Shown piece after piece: positions 63,073-64,000 of a stretch of DNA of 64,000 bases; positions within the stretch are counted from its first letter, which is position 1; each line of letters begins with the position of its first letter. This DNA comes from Piper betle (taxonomy: Eukaryota > Streptophyta > Magnoliopsida > Piperales > Piperaceae): NCBI GenBank assembly GCA_033002965.1, contig JAURVB010014884.1, forward strand, positions 124,001 through 188,000. Reading direction: 5' to 3'. Under the pieces are notes generated by a model. That model was not told the DNA's origin. It did not search any database and was given only the letters and a program-made list of their open reading frames with translations. The position numbers and the translations under genes are program-made.

Positions 63073-64000
63073 ATGGCCGGCAACCGCCGCCGCCACCTCC
63101 TCCTCCTCCTCCTCCTCGTCTCCGCCGCCGCCATTTCTTATACATCCCCCTTCGCCTCGGCCGCCGCCGGTGAATTTCTTCAGTCCTACATAGCTTGTTT
63201 TTGTTGTTGTTGTTGTTGCTGTTGTTGTTGTTGTTGCCGATTCACTGATTCCTGGATTAGAATTAGTATGCGTGCGGCTATAAACATTTTTTTGTGAATA
63301 TCAATACATTCGACAGTATCATGCTATCATATTTGGCTAGTGTGAATGATGGTTTGCAGAAACATGTAAGGAGGGAAACAGTGTCATGCTATCATATTAG
63401 GCCTTTTTTTAATTTCTGTTTACCAGGGAAAATAGCTGATTATTTGATCTATTTAGCTATACTTGTTAACACCATGTCTTCGTTCTAAGCTCGTTTGTCT
63501 GTCTGTCTATCCAGAAGCCGTGGATACCTTTGAATCAGTCCCAGATTTGAAGAGGGCTATGTACAGGAATGTTGATGGATACCCCTGTGTCAGACTTTTG
63601 AATCTTACGGGTGAAATTGGTTGCTCTAGTAAGTCAAGATTTCTGGCATTAGTTAAACTGCTTTTTTAGTTTGGAATGAAGTATTGTTGCTTTATATGCC
63701 TGACATTCCGGGGTGGTTCCGTGAAATGTGTTTAAAATTTTGTTGGGCGATATTCACTGTAACATATTAATAAATACATATAATAATATCATATAGAAGC
63801 CATAGAAAATGTAGAGTATTATTGCGGACTCATTCTTTTGGTAAAATATGTTTTCAGATCCAGGGCGAGGAAAGGTCATCTCACCTATTGTAAAGCTCAA
63901 AAGTCTCAACAGTAGTCTAGATCGACCATCTGCAGTTCTGATTGAACTAGGCCAAATGGAAGATTTTTTTGTAAGCCAAAAGGAGCATTGTCATGTCTTC
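63073..64000 (+). CDS. Nicastrin, gamma-secretase subunit (5' part only)
   Basis: Exons 63073-63169, 63515-63628 and 63858-63970 are in the window, and the gene continues past the edge. The start MAGNRRRHLLLLLLLVSAAA is a signal peptide. It is followed by TFESVPDLKRAMYRNVDGYP, CVRLLNLTGEIGCSNPGRGK and SAVLIELGQMEDFF, which match the N-terminal luminal domain of plant nicastrin. Nicastrin is a type I membrane glycoprotein that gates substrate access to the presenilin protease; the plant complex resides in endomembranes. The full protein is about 670-700 aa, so only about a sixth is seen. Confidence 0.92.
63196..63237. repeat. (TTG)n tract in nicastrin intron 1
   Basis: About fourteen TTG units, with one change to CTG, lie just after the first exon of nicastrin. 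The tract is potentially polymorphic. Confidence 0.85.

Overview
This window is nuclear DNA from a flowering plant. Most genes are split by many GT-AG introns, the spacers are AT-rich and full of (TA)n tracts, and there is a Ty1/copia retroelement whose primer-binding site matches plant initiator tRNA-Met. Every recognisable protein belongs to a land-plant family. GC-rich first exons (U-box ligase, receptor-like kinase, thioredoxin) fit a monocot, but this is weak evidence. The window reads as ordinary gene-rich euchromatin, not a prokaryotic or viral region.

Layout. 1-1031 (-): 5' part of a PUB25/26-type U-box ubiquitin ligase. 4441-5162: a GC-rich foldback element sitting between (TA)n tracts. 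9496-11956 (+): membrane-anchored receptor-like kinase. 14656-17399 (-): secreted PI-PLC-X-domain protein with a likely GPI tail. 20903-23973 (+): PARALLEL SPINDLE 1 (FHA plus PIN), convergent with a STOP1-like zinc-finger factor at 24784-26055 (-). The latter is divergent from plastid thioredoxin M3 at 27417-29264 (+). 33151-37338: a dead copia element. 37620-40059 (-): AUX1/LAX auxin carrier. 42287-42834: thaumatin-like remnant. 43310-48566 (-): DUF639 gene broken by many lesions. 50504-53178 (+): F-box pseudogene followed by a second copy of its tail. 53622-55541 (-): METTL21-type methyltransferase with a probable U12-type intron. 59224-60781 (+): RNA polymerase subunit NRPB5. 63073-end (+): start of nicastrin.

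The genes do not form a pathway; this is a plant neighbourhood of independent housekeeping and signalling genes. I found no convincing undescribed system. The points most worth checking are the minor-spliceosome intron, three inferred GC-AG introns, the foldback element, a 202-bp duplication that copied part of an exon, and a run of single-base indels that break otherwise intact frames. Those indels are either residual assembly errors or real gene loss. Exon coordinates were read by eye and checked by reading-frame sums and by family knowledge recalled from memory; no alignment or search was run.
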